This document shows, piece after piece, positions 7,571 to 15,390 of a DNA stretch of 25,180 bases (positions are counted from its first letter, which is position 1; each line of letters opens with the position of its first letter). Origin of the DNA: a virus. The position numbers and the translations under genes were made by a program. The stretch is from IMG/VR virus record IMGVR_UViG_3300048927_000297, positions 1 to 25,180 of that record, one strand, 5' to 3'. Under the pieces are notes generated by a model. The model was given only the letters and a program-made list of their open reading frames with translations. It was not told where the DNA came from and did not search any database.

Positions 7571-7935
7571 TTGTGCACCTTTCAATTTAGTGAGCGGAGA
7601 AATTCTATGTAATCATAAGTTCTATTACTTCTATGGAATGAAGGTGAGAAATTTCATAGATTTTGAACTCAACCAACAAAAGGGATTGAATGATAGTGTC
7701 AGATGCGTAAGCAAAAAGAAAGCTTCAAATAAGGGTTTTTGGGGATTTGTTACGTATGCTGAAATTTACTAATAAAGATCGTAAGTAACCAATGGTTTTA
7801 GTTCCTTGTAAGTATTCCAGCAAACAAGCCCATCCGCCTTTATATATCAGACCTAACGTGCGGTGCCATTTGCAATTTCTGTTTCTGGCTCAGAGCTGCC
7901 TGTCAGATTAGGTTTGGCTCTGTGCCACACCTGTG
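7571..7935. other. Intergenic stretch upstream of the 200-residue gene
   Basis: No convincing gene; a 60-residue plus-strand frame at 7590-7772 lacks a ribosome site. The stretch should hold the promoter of the minus-strand gene. It also contains TAACCAATGGTT at 7786-7797, which recurs after Q, and most of the 90-bp repeat at 7868-7956. Confidence 0.5.
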
Positions 7936-7956
7936 TCAGGTGAAGTCTGAGCTAAT
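7868..7956 (+). repeat. Copy A of a ~90-bp repeat (inverted relative to 18155-18245)
   Basis: By eye about 85% identical to the reverse complement of 18155-18245, with the shared blocks GCTGCCTGTCAGATT, TTTGGCTCTGTGCC and AAGTCTGAGCTAATA. Copy A runs across the last codons of gene S (LISSDFT), so the S terminus is part of the repeat. Confidence 0.85.
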
Positions 7957-8394
7957 AAGTATTAGCAATTCATCTTCCACAATCTTCATATCCTCCGCGC
8001 CCAGCCCCAACAGCGGGCGCGCCGGATACTGCATTTCCTTAGCACGGACGGACGGGTGATCCCGCAGCCCGTACTGATGCACCTTCGCCATGCGCTGAAC
8101 CTGACCGGTGAATTCCACCACCGCATCGTCAGTGGTGCCTTTGGCCTTCATGTATTTGGCCGTGCGCAGCTTGGCGAACATTTCCCGCTTAATGCGGCCT
8201 TTCTTTGCTCTTAGAGGCTGCGGGCGGCGCGGCGTGAAGGGTTGCCCCTCCGGCGTGATCTGCTGCTTAATGCGCTGCTGCTGATGTTTGCGCAGACGCT
8301 TCGCAATGGTCGCTGCCATCACCTTCCGGCTTTGCGGTGAGAGTGCCGCAATCAGCCCGGCGAGACGGGTATCAAATGCTGACAGTTCACTCAT
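7936..8394 (-). CDS. S: Tail completion protein, gpS-like
   Basis: A 152-residue protein (P2 gpS about 150), a virion morphogenesis/tail completion protein of the Mu gpG family. The recognisable parts are the helical N-terminus (LIAALSPQSRKVMAATIAKR), the basic RPQPLRAKKGRIKREMFAKL, and YGLRDHPSVRAKEMQYPARP with LLGLG near the end. The start overlaps R by 8 bases. The last codons fall inside a repeat shared with the cos-proximal region. Confidence 0.93.
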   Translation of the reverse strand: MSELSAFDTRLAGLIAALSPQSRKVMAATIAKRLRKHQQQRIKQQITPEGQPFTPRRPQPLRAKKGRIKREMFAKLRTAKYMKAKGTTDDAVVEFTGQVQRMAKVHQYGLRDHPSVRAKEMQYPARPLLGLGAEDMKIVEDELLILISSDFT

Positions 8395-8854
8395 GCCACT
8401 GACTCACTAACTCGCCGTGCAGATACAGTTCACGCGGCCTTTCCACCGGCTCCGGCAGGGGTGGTTCCGGAAAATGCTCCACATACAGACCGGCATCAAT
8501 CTGTTTCACGATCACGCGCTCGGTGAGCTGCACATCAATCGCGATATCGTAGGAACCATCATCGAGCATATCGGCCTTAAATTTAAAGCCGGTCTGCTGC
8601 TTTTCCGGTGTCGCCATGATGTCCGGCTGGTTCTCCCGCAGCCACGCCAGGATAGGGACAATGATCAGATCGCAGTCCTGCGAAAAGTTAGTAATCAGCA
8701 GCTCCGTCTGATACTGATATTCAAACGACAGCGAGCTGGCCAACGTGGAAACGATGCGGCCATTATCCACAAACATCCGCAGGGTGTCGGGGCTGGTTTG
8801 CAGCACCGGCACGGCGTCAGTTAAGGCTTTTCGCAGTTGAGCGGGTTTTAACAC
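8387..8854 (-). CDS. R: Tail completion protein, gpR-like
   Basis: A 155-residue protein, the exact length of P2 gpR, which acts with gpS in completing the tail. The start MLKPAQLRKALTDAVPVLQT and the segment LLITNFSQDCDLIIVPILAW are characteristic. The start overlaps the end of lysC by 38 bases and the stop overlaps S by 8, so it is read in a tight late operon. Confidence 0.94.
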   Translation of the reverse strand: MLKPAQLRKALTDAVPVLQTSPDTLRMFVDNGRIVSTLASSLSFEYQYQTELLITNFSQDCDLIIVPILAWLRENQPDIMATPEKQQTGFKFKADMLDDGSYDIAIDVQLTERVIVKQIDAGLYVEHFPEPPLPEPVERPRELYLHGELVSQWHE

Positions 8855-9107
8855 GGTGTTCCTCCTGGCATTGTTTGACCGCTTCCACCTGGAGGCCGCA
8901 GGCGGTCAGCGCGGCCTCCAGGTTTCTGACATCACTGCTTAAATCGCCGTTAGTGGCCGGTGAGCTTGCCGGTATCGGGCAGCTCGTGACCGCCGGACAG
9001 CCAACGTAAATAATCTGCGGCGCTGGCAAAGGCGGGGCGTTGGTGCATCCGGCCAATACCGTCAGGCAGACGAGCGCCATACCAATCGCGCATTTCCTGA
9101 TTTTCAT
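8817..9107 (-). CDS. lysC: Outer-membrane spanin lipoprotein, LysC (Rz1-like)
   Basis: A 96-residue o-spanin. The N-terminus KIRKCAIGMALVCLTVLAGC is a lipoprotein signal with an LAGC lipobox; the mature part begins CTNAPPLPAPQ, proline-rich as in Rz1. The gene starts inside lysB in another frame, the nested spanin arrangement. I chose the ATG at 9107 because it places the signal peptide correctly. The partner is LysB; together they fuse inner and outer membranes at lysis. Confidence 0.88.
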   Translation of the reverse strand: MKIRKCAIGMALVCLTVLAGCTNAPPLPAPQIIYVGCPAVTSCPIPASSPATNGDLSSDVRNLEAALTACGLQVEAVKQCQEEHRVKTRSTAKSLN

Positions 9108-9375
9108 TAAGTAACCTTTGAAGGTGAATTTCACGATCCCGAGCTAACTGCCCCGCTTGTGAGAGCTGTGTGCGCAGGCTTTGTTCCTGGCGTTCGCGCC
9201 TCAGTGCTTCATCGTTCAGGCGGTGAATGGCGTTATCGCGACTTTCAATACCGGCGGCTAGCGTGCCGATAATGCGCTGCGCCTGGTCTGCTTCATCATG
9301 CAGGCCGCCGATGCGCCAGGTTTGCAGCCCCGCCAGCGCGCAGGCTGCCAGCAGTAAAACAATCACAATGCGCAT
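8950..9375 (-). CDS. lysB: Inner-membrane spanin, LysB (Rz-like)
   Basis: A 141-residue i-spanin. Residues 1-18 (RIVIVLLLAACALAGLQTW) anchor it in the inner membrane. A coiled coil rich in Q, R and E follows (about 25-95), then a C-terminal part with DWYGARLPDGIGRMHQRPAF. The start overlaps the endolysin stop as TGATG. There is no separate lysA-like gene between endolysin and lysB, unlike P2. Confidence 0.9.
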   Translation of the reverse strand: MRIVIVLLLAACALAGLQTWRIGGLHDEADQAQRIIGTLAAGIESRDNAIHRLNDEALRRERQEQSLRTQLSQAGQLARDREIHLQRLLNENQEMRDWYGARLPDGIGRMHQRPAFASAADYLRWLSGGHELPDTGKLTGH

Positions 9376-9884
9376 CAGACACCCCGCAGGCAGTAGGCCA
9401 GCTCATTTGCGCGGCGGCGTTCCAGGCCGGTGACGCGCTCGCCCTTCACAAATACCCAGCGCGGCAACTGCTCACAGGCTTTTCGCCATTCGCCTTTGTT
9501 GATGAAAAATGCCAGCGTTGATTTGCAGGCCGTTGTCACCCCGACGTTAAACGCAAAGGACACCACGGCGTCATACACCGGCTGCGGCATGGCAACCGGC
9601 ATACAGCGCGCAATGCCTTTCTCCACCCGCATCACGTCTTCCACCAGGTTAACGGCGGCCTGGTGTTCGCTGATTTGGGTCTGCGGCTTCACGCCTGCGG
9701 TGTGCCCGATGCCGTTTGTCCAGACGCCCGCGCTGCACTGATAGGCTGACAGGCGGCAGCCTTCAAAATCGGCAATCAGTGCCAGACCGGCGGCGGAGGT
9801 TTTCAACGTCGGCGTTTGCGGCAGCAGCGCGGCAATCGCAAGTACAGCGGCGACGGCGCAGCGTCTAACGATTGATGGCTGCAT
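9375..9884 (-). CDS. SAR endolysin, T4-type lysozyme (GH24)
   Basis: A 169-residue muramidase. Residues 10-21 are a weakly hydrophobic signal-anchor-release segment (AVAAVLAIAALL) next to C9. The active site region reads FEGCRLSAYQCSAGVWTNGI, giving E41, C43 and C50 with T56 downstream. C50 occupies the usual catalytic Asp position. This pattern of a cysteine in the anchor, one after the Glu and one replacing Asp is that of P1 Lyz, which is kept inactive by a disulfide until it leaves the membrane. Similar enzymes occur in Fels-2-like phages. It differs from P2 gpK. Its start overlaps the holin by 20 bases. Confidence 0.93.
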   Translation of the reverse strand: MQPSIVRRCAVAAVLAIAALLPQTPTLKTSAAGLALIADFEGCRLSAYQCSAGVWTNGIGHTAGVKPQTQISEHQAAVNLVEDVMRVEKGIARCMPVAMPQPVYDAVVSFAFNVGVTTACKSTLAFFINKGEWRKACEQLPRWVFVKGERVTGLERRRANELAYCLRGV

Positions 9885-10080
9885 TGATTTCCCCCCTGAC
9901 GCCCATTGCTTTCAGCAAACGGTAAGTTTTGCGCCGGTAGTACCAGTTCACCAGGAAGGTCGCGACGCCGACGGCGGCACCCACCAAAAAGGCGATATCC
10001 TGATAAGACATCCCCCCCAGCCAGGCCAGAAACACGGCGACGCAGTAACAAATAAACGAGGTGATGCGCTCCATGGTCAT
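9865..10080 (-). CDS. Short holin (S21-like, two membrane segments)
   Basis: A 71-residue holin that times lysis. It has two membrane segments, about residues 7-23 (SFICYCVAVFLAWLGG) and 30-48 (AFLVGAAVGVATFLVNWYY), then the basic tail YRRKTYRLLK, as in the phage 21 holin. P2 Y is longer with three segments. I start it at the ATG at 10080, which overlaps the X stop as ATGA; the longer frame opens with TTG. A second ATG two codons in (MTMER) could give two products, as in S21. Pinholin action fits the neighbouring SAR endolysin. Confidence 0.88.
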   Translation of the reverse strand: MTMERITSFICYCVAVFLAWLGGMSYQDIAFLVGAAVGVATFLVNWYYRRKTYRLLKAMGVRGEINAAINR

Positions 10081-10283
10081 CAGTCCCAAAGTGAAACGGT
10101 TTCACTGACTGCGGCCTGGGTTATGTCCGGCAGCTCCACCGCGTAGCCATGGGGCAATATTGCCCCGGCAGCGGCCAATCCAACATTAGCCGCGTAAACC
10201 TGCTCAACCACCGACTGGGTGCGTCCGTAGTATCGCCAGCAGAGCGAATCCACGGTGTCGCCTTGCTCGGCAATGACTTTCAT
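10080..10283 (-). CDS. X: Tail protein, gpX-like (LysM-type)
   Basis: A 67-residue protein, exactly the length of P2 gpX, with a LysM-like fold (VIAEQGDTVDSLCWRYYGRT). Needed for tail completion in P2-like phages. The start overlaps L (TGATG) and the stop overlaps the holin (ATGA). Confidence 0.95.
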   Translation of the reverse strand: MKVIAEQGDTVDSLCWRYYGRTQSVVEQVYAANVGLAAAGAILPHGYAVELPDITQAAVSETVSLWD

Positions 10284-10753
10284 CAGAGCAGCCCGATGAT
10301 GCAGTGAGACACACCGGCGACGTCGCTGATCGCGTTGCGGCCGTCACGCCATAAATCATCAACGGTGCTTTCGACGATCACGGCCTTTTGGCTGCCCGCG
10401 TCGGTGGTGTCGCTGTTCGGGTAACGCTCTGCCAGATACGCGGCGGCAATGGACGCCACGGCGCGCTGATAGGCACCGACCTTCACGCTTTCATCGTCAA
10501 TCTGATCGGCGGGCACGTCTTCCAGCGTCTGAAATCCCTGGGACTTTTGCGCTTCGCGATAGCTGTACAGCTCGGCGTTAACTTCTGTCATGGCAAACTT
10601 TGCGGCGGCACGCAGACGCTTAGCGGTGACGGTGCCCTCCAGGCGCAGCGTGTCGCGCAGCTCAACCGGATCGACATCAGGCCAAAAATGGGTGTTCTTA
10701 ATCGCGGGTTCCGTCGCGGCGTCCGGCTTTGGTGCAGGTACAACAAGAGACAT
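10283..10753 (-). CDS. L: Head completion protein, gpL-like
   Basis: A 156-residue head completion/stabilisation protein (P2 gpL about 169). Diagnostic stretches are IKNTHFWPDVDPVELRDTLR, RAAAKFAMTEVNAELYSYR and AVASIAAAYLAERYPNSDTT. The ATG has AGAGGT upstream. A large hairpin (10771-10829) lies in its leader. Confidence 0.95.
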   Translation of the reverse strand: MSLVVPAPKPDAATEPAIKNTHFWPDVDPVELRDTLRLEGTVTAKRLRAAAKFAMTEVNAELYSYREAQKSQGFQTLEDVPADQIDDESVKVGAYQRAVASIAAAYLAERYPNSDTTDAGSQKAVIVESTVDDLWRDGRNAISDVAGVSHCIIGLL

Positions 10754-10770
10754 AATGACCTCTGAATAGG

Positions 10771-10829
10771 GGGCGGTGGACGCCAGCGTTGAACAGGGTC
10801 AAAGACCTGTCTAGGCTGGCGTGCCGCCC
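10771..10829 (-). other. Long stable hairpin between M and L
   Basis: Nested arms pair GGGCGG with CCGCCC (10771-10776/10824-10829), ACGCCAGC with GCTGGCGT (10780-10787/10815-10822), and ACAGG with CCTGT (10793-10797/10806-10810) around an 8-base loop. It fills the M-L gap and ends 17 bases before L. There is no T-run, so it is not a standard terminator; it may be an mRNA processing or stability element. Confidence 0.75.
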
Positions 10830-10847
10830 TGCGCGGGGCGCATTCTT

Positions 10848-11504
10848 TTAGCTGCCGGATGCCTTTCTGATGGCGGATTCCAGGCGCTCAATGTCTTTTT
10901 TTACGCCTGATTTGCCGTCGAGAATGAGGGCACTTTTCAGACGCGCCAGGGCTAAGGTGTCCTTGCCGTCGTCGCGGTAGAGATAGCCGATAATTTTATG
11001 CAACTGGGCACGGACTTTATCGGGCATATCCTCAGCGTCAGTCAGTTCCAGCACCTCCAGCATCAGCTCAATGCTGACCGGTTCACCGGCGGTGCGGGCA
11101 CGAACAGCCTGGTCGATCACTTCCTCCGTGAAGGCACAGCCCGCCGTGCGGGTGCCGAACGGCATCGCTAGCCGGTGTTTAAAGGCGTAGCGGGCAATGT
11201 TCAGCGCACCGGCAATGTCACCGCCGTCAATCCGCCAGATCATGACGGTCATCAGGATGGCATCCTGTGCGCCATTCCCTTCGGCGAGCACGCCCGACAC
11301 CCACGGGGCGTATTCCGGCAACAGCTTGCGTTTTAACGCCGCCTTGTCCTGGAAGGACTGGATCTTGTGCAGTGCCTGTTTATCCGCATTCAGCTTTTGC
11401 ATTTGCAGTTCGTAGCCGGTGGCATGGGTCAGCTGACCAGCGGCCTGCTGTGCGGCGATGATGGCGGACTGTCGCAACATGTGACGACGGCAAGGGCTAA
11501 TCAT
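10848..11504 (-). CDS. M: Terminase small subunit, gpM-like
   Basis: A 218-residue DNA-recognition subunit that guides P to cos. It follows P2 gpM closely: SPCRRHMLRQSAIIAAQQ at the N-terminus, LLPEYAPWVSGVLAEGNGAQ, WRIDGGDIAGALNIARYAFK and DMPDKVRAQLHKIIGYLYRD. It stops after RLESAIRKASGS and lacks the proline- and lysine-rich tail of P2 gpM (247 residues). The start is 11 bases after N. Confidence 0.94.
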   Translation of the reverse strand: MISPCRRHMLRQSAIIAAQQAAGQLTHATGYELQMQKLNADKQALHKIQSFQDKAALKRKLLPEYAPWVSGVLAEGNGAQDAILMTVMIWRIDGGDIAGALNIARYAFKHRLAMPFGTRTAGCAFTEEVIDQAVRARTAGEPVSIELMLEVLELTDAEDMPDKVRAQLHKIIGYLYRDDGKDTLALARLKSALILDGKSGVKKDIERLESAIRKASGS

Positions 11505-11515
11505 GACGTCCCCCT

Positions 11516-12580
11516 TTATTCCGCTGATTCAGGCGCGGTGGTTTTGAAGGTGCCGAGCTGGATGTTTTCGACCAGGCAGCCGCCGCGATAGTCTTCCACC
11601 ACGAAATCCTCATTAATGGATTCGTAGTTTTCGATACGGTCACGCTTTGGCACTTCTTCAATGTGGCGGCGATGCGTGCCGTCCTGCCAGTAAATGGACA
11701 GGTTATCCAGACGGGTTATAAAGAAAGCATTGGCCGGGAAGCCCGGCACGCGCACCGCCGGTAAGTTACCGATGCGCTTCTGACTGATAATCATATCCGC
11801 CGCCAGGCTTTCGGTGTTTTCCTGCGCCTTGTTCACCAGCGGGAAATACTTGTCTGCCAGCAGCTGACGACCGCAGATCACCACCAGGCCGGTATCGTCC
11901 TGATAAATCGGGTCAACCATGTTGTTGGTGGCGTCCATCACCAGCGCGTCCAGGTTCTCAAAGTCACCGCCTGCACCGACGCGAACGGTCGCAGAAATCA
12001 CGGCGTCATCATCGCCGAGAATTTTGCTCATCACGCGCTCCGGCGCATTGTTGCGGTATTTTTGCAGCCAGCCCACGTTCACGTCCTGCAACAACGGGTT
12101 TTTGGTGCGGTTCGATGTCGCCGCACGCTCAACGCCGTTGAAGCCGATGGTGATGCGATCCAGCGCCTGGCGTTTCACGATGGCGTCACGTAAACGTGCC
12201 TGGAAATCCTGATAGCGCGCCCAGAGATCAAGTGTGGCGTAACGGAAATGGAAATCGTAGTTCGTCTGACGGCACTCGTACCCCTCTGCGGTCAGGGTGT
12301 TGAAGTCAGCCGTTTGGCGTTCACCGGTGCCGCTGGTATCTGCCGTGCTGGCAATGGAGCCGGACACGCCGACGCCGACCTTTTCACCCTTCATTTCATC
12401 CACCGGGATGATGTTAATCATCTGGAGGAAGGCAGAGGATTCCTGCACGCGGGTCATCAGCGTCTGCGTCACCGACGGTTCCACGCTGAATTTTTTATCC
12501 AGGTCGCCGGTATCCACCGAGTTCAGCTCAGCAATGCGGGACAGGTAGGCGTTAAATTGAAAACGAGTTGTTTGTTTCAT
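11516..12580 (-). CDS. N: Major capsid protein precursor, gpN-like
   Basis: A 354-residue HK97-fold capsid protein (P2 gpN 357). Matches include MKQTTRFQFNAYLSRIAELN, SSAFLQMINIIPVDEMKGEK, TDTGDL-type N-terminal residues removed on maturation, and DRIENYESINEDFVVEDY near the C-terminus. In P2 the O protease trims its N-terminus. It lies 46 bases after O and before M. Confidence 0.96.
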   Translation of the reverse strand: MKQTTRFQFNAYLSRIAELNSVDTGDLDKKFSVEPSVTQTLMTRVQESSAFLQMINIIPVDEMKGEKVGVGVSGSIASTADTSGTGERQTADFNTLTAEGYECRQTNYDFHFRYATLDLWARYQDFQARLRDAIVKRQALDRITIGFNGVERAATSNRTKNPLLQDVNVGWLQKYRNNAPERVMSKILGDDDAVISATVRVGAGGDFENLDALVMDATNNMVDPIYQDDTGLVVICGRQLLADKYFPLVNKAQENTESLAADMIISQKRIGNLPAVRVPGFPANAFFITRLDNLSIYWQDGTHRRHIEEVPKRDRIENYESINEDFVVEDYRGGCLVENIQLGTFKTTAPESAE

Positions 12581-12626
12581 GCGTTTTTTTCCAAATGGGT
12601 TAACGGGTTAATCGCGAAAGTTGTGC

Positions 12627-13478
12627 TTAGCAGTCGGTGAAATGGGCTGCATCCCCCTTGCCGCCGCCGCTGGAAACGGGGCGTTGCGTGTAGTTCTGCG
12701 GGGCGGATTTCTCCAGCTTGCCTTTCAGCGCGCTGAACTGTTCGCGGTCATCTTTCGCGGTTTGTTCCAGCGCGTTCAGACGTTCTGTCACGGTGACTTC
12801 CAGCGCAGACAGCTTTTCTTCACCGACTTTCAGGCCGGTTTCAACGTGCTCCACCACCACTTCAACGGCGTCATGCACGTCTTTAAACCGGGCATCATCC
12901 GAGGCGGATCTGCTGGACAGCAGCTGCTTCACGCGGGAGAACAGCGACGGGGCAGCCGGTTTATCTTCTTCAAACTCGAACGCCGTTTCTTCGGCAACGG
13001 TGAACAGGTTTCCGGCATCCTGTTTGCGGCCAGCCAGCGGGTTCTGCTGTGCCTTCGCGCTGAATTGCAGGTACTCGGTGCCGAGGCTCGCGGGGCTGTC
13101 GGTCACGGCGAGGCCAATCAGATAGGCTTTGCCGGTATCGGAAAACGAGGGGTTCACTTCGATGGAGGTGTAAACCTTCTGGCGGGCTTTCACCAGCGAC
13201 ACTAAATCAGCTGTCGGGTCGATATCGGCATACAGTGCCAGCTTGCCTTTCAGCGCGCCGTCGGCAATTTCTTCGGCATAAACGCCGGTCACATCGCCGT
13301 ACATGCGGAATGGGCTATCAGGGTAATAACCTTTGATGTGCTCCATGTTAATGCGCGCACCGTAGACCTTCGGGTCATAGGTCGCGGCCATCTGTTCGAT
13401 CCAGTCGCGGGTAATTTCGCGGCCGTCGGTGGTTGCCCCTTCGGTACAGATGCGAAAGCGCTTTGCTTTTGTTGCCAT
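12627..13478 (-). CDS. O: Capsid scaffold and protease, gpO-like
   Basis: A 283-residue protein (P2 gpO 284). The N-terminal half is a serine protease (FRICTEGATTDGREITRDWI; INMEHIKGYYPDSPFRMYGD; VYTSIEVNPSFSDTGKAYLI), with H of NMEH and S of TSIE as likely catalytic residues. The C-terminal half is the helical scaffold (VEHVETGLKVGEEKLSALEV). The ATG at 13478 has GGAG about 9 bases upstream and gives the family length; the frame opens further upstream only because no stop intervenes. Confidence 0.95.
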   Translation of the reverse strand: MATKAKRFRICTEGATTDGREITRDWIEQMAATYDPKVYGARINMEHIKGYYPDSPFRMYGDVTGVYAEEIADGALKGKLALYADIDPTADLVSLVKARQKVYTSIEVNPSFSDTGKAYLIGLAVTDSPASLGTEYLQFSAKAQQNPLAGRKQDAGNLFTVAEETAFEFEEDKPAAPSLFSRVKQLLSSRSASDDARFKDVHDAVEVVVEHVETGLKVGEEKLSALEVTVTERLNALEQTAKDDREQFSALKGKLEKSAPQNYTQRPVSSGGGKGDAAHFTDC

Positions 13479-13556
13479 GTGTCGGACTCCAGTCGGTGTG
13501 TGCTTCTGAGGAGTCCAAGTTTCCAGACACACGCCGGACATCGCCAGCCGATGCGG

Positions 13557-13577
13557 GTTGATGCTCGATGGCACAAC
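13557..13577 (-). promoter_or_regulatory. Late activator (Ogr-type) dyad between O and P
   Basis: GTTG (13557-13560) and CAAC (13574-13577) flank 13 bases, with ATGGCACAACGTGG on the right as at 3-23. The centre is about 89 bases from the O start and 56 from the P start. It fits promoter PO best; whether it also serves P is unclear. Confidence 0.6.
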
Positions 13578-13622
13578 GTGGGCAGCAGGAAAATCAGCAA
13601 GCCGCCCGTTAACGTGGCAGTC

Positions 13623-15389
13623 ATGAAAATGACAAACTCAACCATCATCAGCGACCCACGGCGACAGGCGGCACTGCTTTACTGGCAGGGGTTTTCTGTG
13701 CGTCAGATTGCGGAGATGCTGAACCAAAAGTTACCGACGGTGCAGAGCTGGAAAACCCGCAACGCCTGGGACAACGTCGCACCCATTGCCCGCGTGGAGT
13801 CCAGCCTGGAGGCGCGCTTAATTCAGCTCGTCACTAAGGACGTGAAGGGAAATGCGGATTACAAAGAGATTGATGCGTTAGGCCGGATGATCGAGCGCCT
13901 GGCACGGGTCAACCGCTACAGCCAGAGCGGGAACGAGGCCGATTTAAATCCGAAGGTCGCCAACAGGAATAAAGGGGATCGCAAGAAGCCGACCAGGAAC
14001 TATTTCAGCGACGAAGCCCTGGAAAAGCTGGAGGATATTTTTCTGGCTCAGTGCTTCCAGTATCAGCGCGTGTGGTATGACGCGGGGCTTAAACACCGTA
14101 TCCGCGACATCCTCAAATCCCGCCAGATTGGCGCAACGTTTTTCTTTGCACGGGAGGCGTTATTGCGCGCCCTGGCTACCGGCCATAACCAGATTTTCCT
14201 GTCAGCCAGTAAAACCCAGGCTTACGTGTTCCGGGAGTATATCATTCAGTTTGCCCGCCAGGTCGATGTCGAGCTGGCGGGCGACCCGATTGTGATCGGC
14301 AACAACGGGGCAAAGCTGATTTTCTTAGGCACCAACTCCAACACCGCCCAGAGCCATAACGGCGACCTGTACGTGGATGAAATCTTTTGGATCCCGAACT
14401 TCCAGAAGCTGCGCAAGGTCGCCAGCGGCATGGCCTCGCAGGAACATCTGCGCACCACCTACTTTTCTACGCCGTCAGCGCTGACGCACGGCGCGTATCC
14501 GTTCTGGTCAGGCGAACTGTTCAACAAGGGGCGGGAAGACCGCAACGACAGGATTGAGCTGGATATCAGCCATCACGCCCTGGCGAAAGGCCAGCTTTGC
14601 GGCGACGGACAGTGGCGGCAAATCGTCACCATTGAGGATGCGCTAGCCGGTGGCTGCAACCTGTTCAACATCGACACGCTGAAACAGGAAAACAGCGCCG
14701 AGGATTTCCGCAACCTGTTCATGTGTGAGTTTGTTGACGATCAGGCGTCGGTGTTCCCGTTTGCCGAGCTGCAACGCTGCATGGTGGAAAGCGGAGAGGA
14801 AAGGGAAGATTTCAGCCCGTTTGCCGTGCGTCCGTTTGGTTATCGCGCCGTCTGGATTGGTTACGACCCGTCACACACCGGTGACAGCGCGGGCTGCGCC
14901 GTCGTGGCTCCGCCGCTGGTGGACGGTGGCAAATTCCGCGTGTTGGAACGCCACCAGTGGAAAGGCATGGACTTTGCCGCCCAGGCGAAAAGCATTGAGG
15001 AGTTAACAAAGCGGTACTGCGTGGAATACATCGGCGTGGACGCCACCGGCATCGGTCAGGGCGTGTTCCAGCTTGTCCGGCAGTTCTTCCCCGCAGCGAT
15101 GGAAATCCGCTACAGCCCGGAAACCAAAACGAAAATGGTGTTGAAAGCGAAGGACACCATCACGTCAGGCCGCCTGGAATACGACACCAACCACAAAGAC
15201 ATCACGTCGTCATTCATGGCTATTCGCAAAACCATGACCGCCAGCGGCAGCCGTTCCACCTACGAGGCCAGCCGCAGCGAGGAGGCCAGCCACGCGGATG
15301 TCGCCTGGGCAATCATGCACGCACTGCTTAACGAACCCCTGACCGCCGCGAACGGCGGCCAAAGCCCTAACATTCTGGAGTTTTATTAA
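13623..15389 (+). CDS. P: Terminase large subunit (ATPase), gpP-like
   Basis: A 588-residue packaging motor and cos nuclease (P2 gpP 590). A helix-turn-helix begins it (YWQGFSVRQIAEMLNQKLPT, about 20-40). Walker A-like KSRQIGAT lies at 165-172 and Walker B LYVDEIFW at 249-256. An RNase H-like nuclease starts at WIGYDPSHTGDSAG (D415), with GVDATGIGQG further on. I start at the ATG at 13623 (a second ATG is at 13629); the open frame runs much further upstream, but only through antisense O. Q follows by 1 base. Confidence 0.95.
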   Translation: MKMTNSTIISDPRRQAALLYWQGFSVRQIAEMLNQKLPTVQSWKTRNAWDNVAPIARVESSLEARLIQLVTKDVKGNADYKEIDALGRMIERLARVNRYSQSGNEADLNPKVANRNKGDRKKPTRNYFSDEALEKLEDIFLAQCFQYQRVWYDAGLKHRIRDILKSRQIGATFFFAREALLRALATGHNQIFLSASKTQAYVFREYIIQFARQVDVELAGDPIVIGNNGAKLIFLGTNSNTAQSHNGDLYVDEIFWIPNFQKLRKVASGMASQEHLRTTYFSTPSALTHGAYPFWSGELFNKGREDRNDRIELDISHHALAKGQLCGDGQWRQIVTIEDALAGGCNLFNIDTLKQENSAEDFRNLFMCEFVDDQASVFPFAELQRCMVESGEEREDFSPFAVRPFGYRAVWIGYDPSHTGDSAGCAVVAPPLVDGGKFRVLERHQWKGMDFAAQAKSIEELTKRYCVEYIGVDATGIGQGVFQLVRQFFPAAMEIRYSPETKTKMVLKAKDTITSGRLEYDTNHKDITSSFMAIRKTMTASGSRSTYEASRSEEASHADVAWAIMHALLNEPLTAANGGQSPNILEFY

Positions 15390-15390
15390 T

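Noticed and set aside
7590-7772. 60-residue plus-strand frame
   Set aside because: No ribosome site; it lies over the probable promoter of the 200-residue gene.
9803-10105. 100-residue minus-strand frame over the holin
   Set aside because: Out-of-frame shadow of the holin and endolysin start.
13479-13574. Upstream extension of O
   Set aside because: The ATG at 13478 has the ribosome site and gives the P2 length.
13338-13622. Upstream extension of the terminase P frame
   Set aside because: Only an open frame antisense to O; family length and alignment place the start at 13623.
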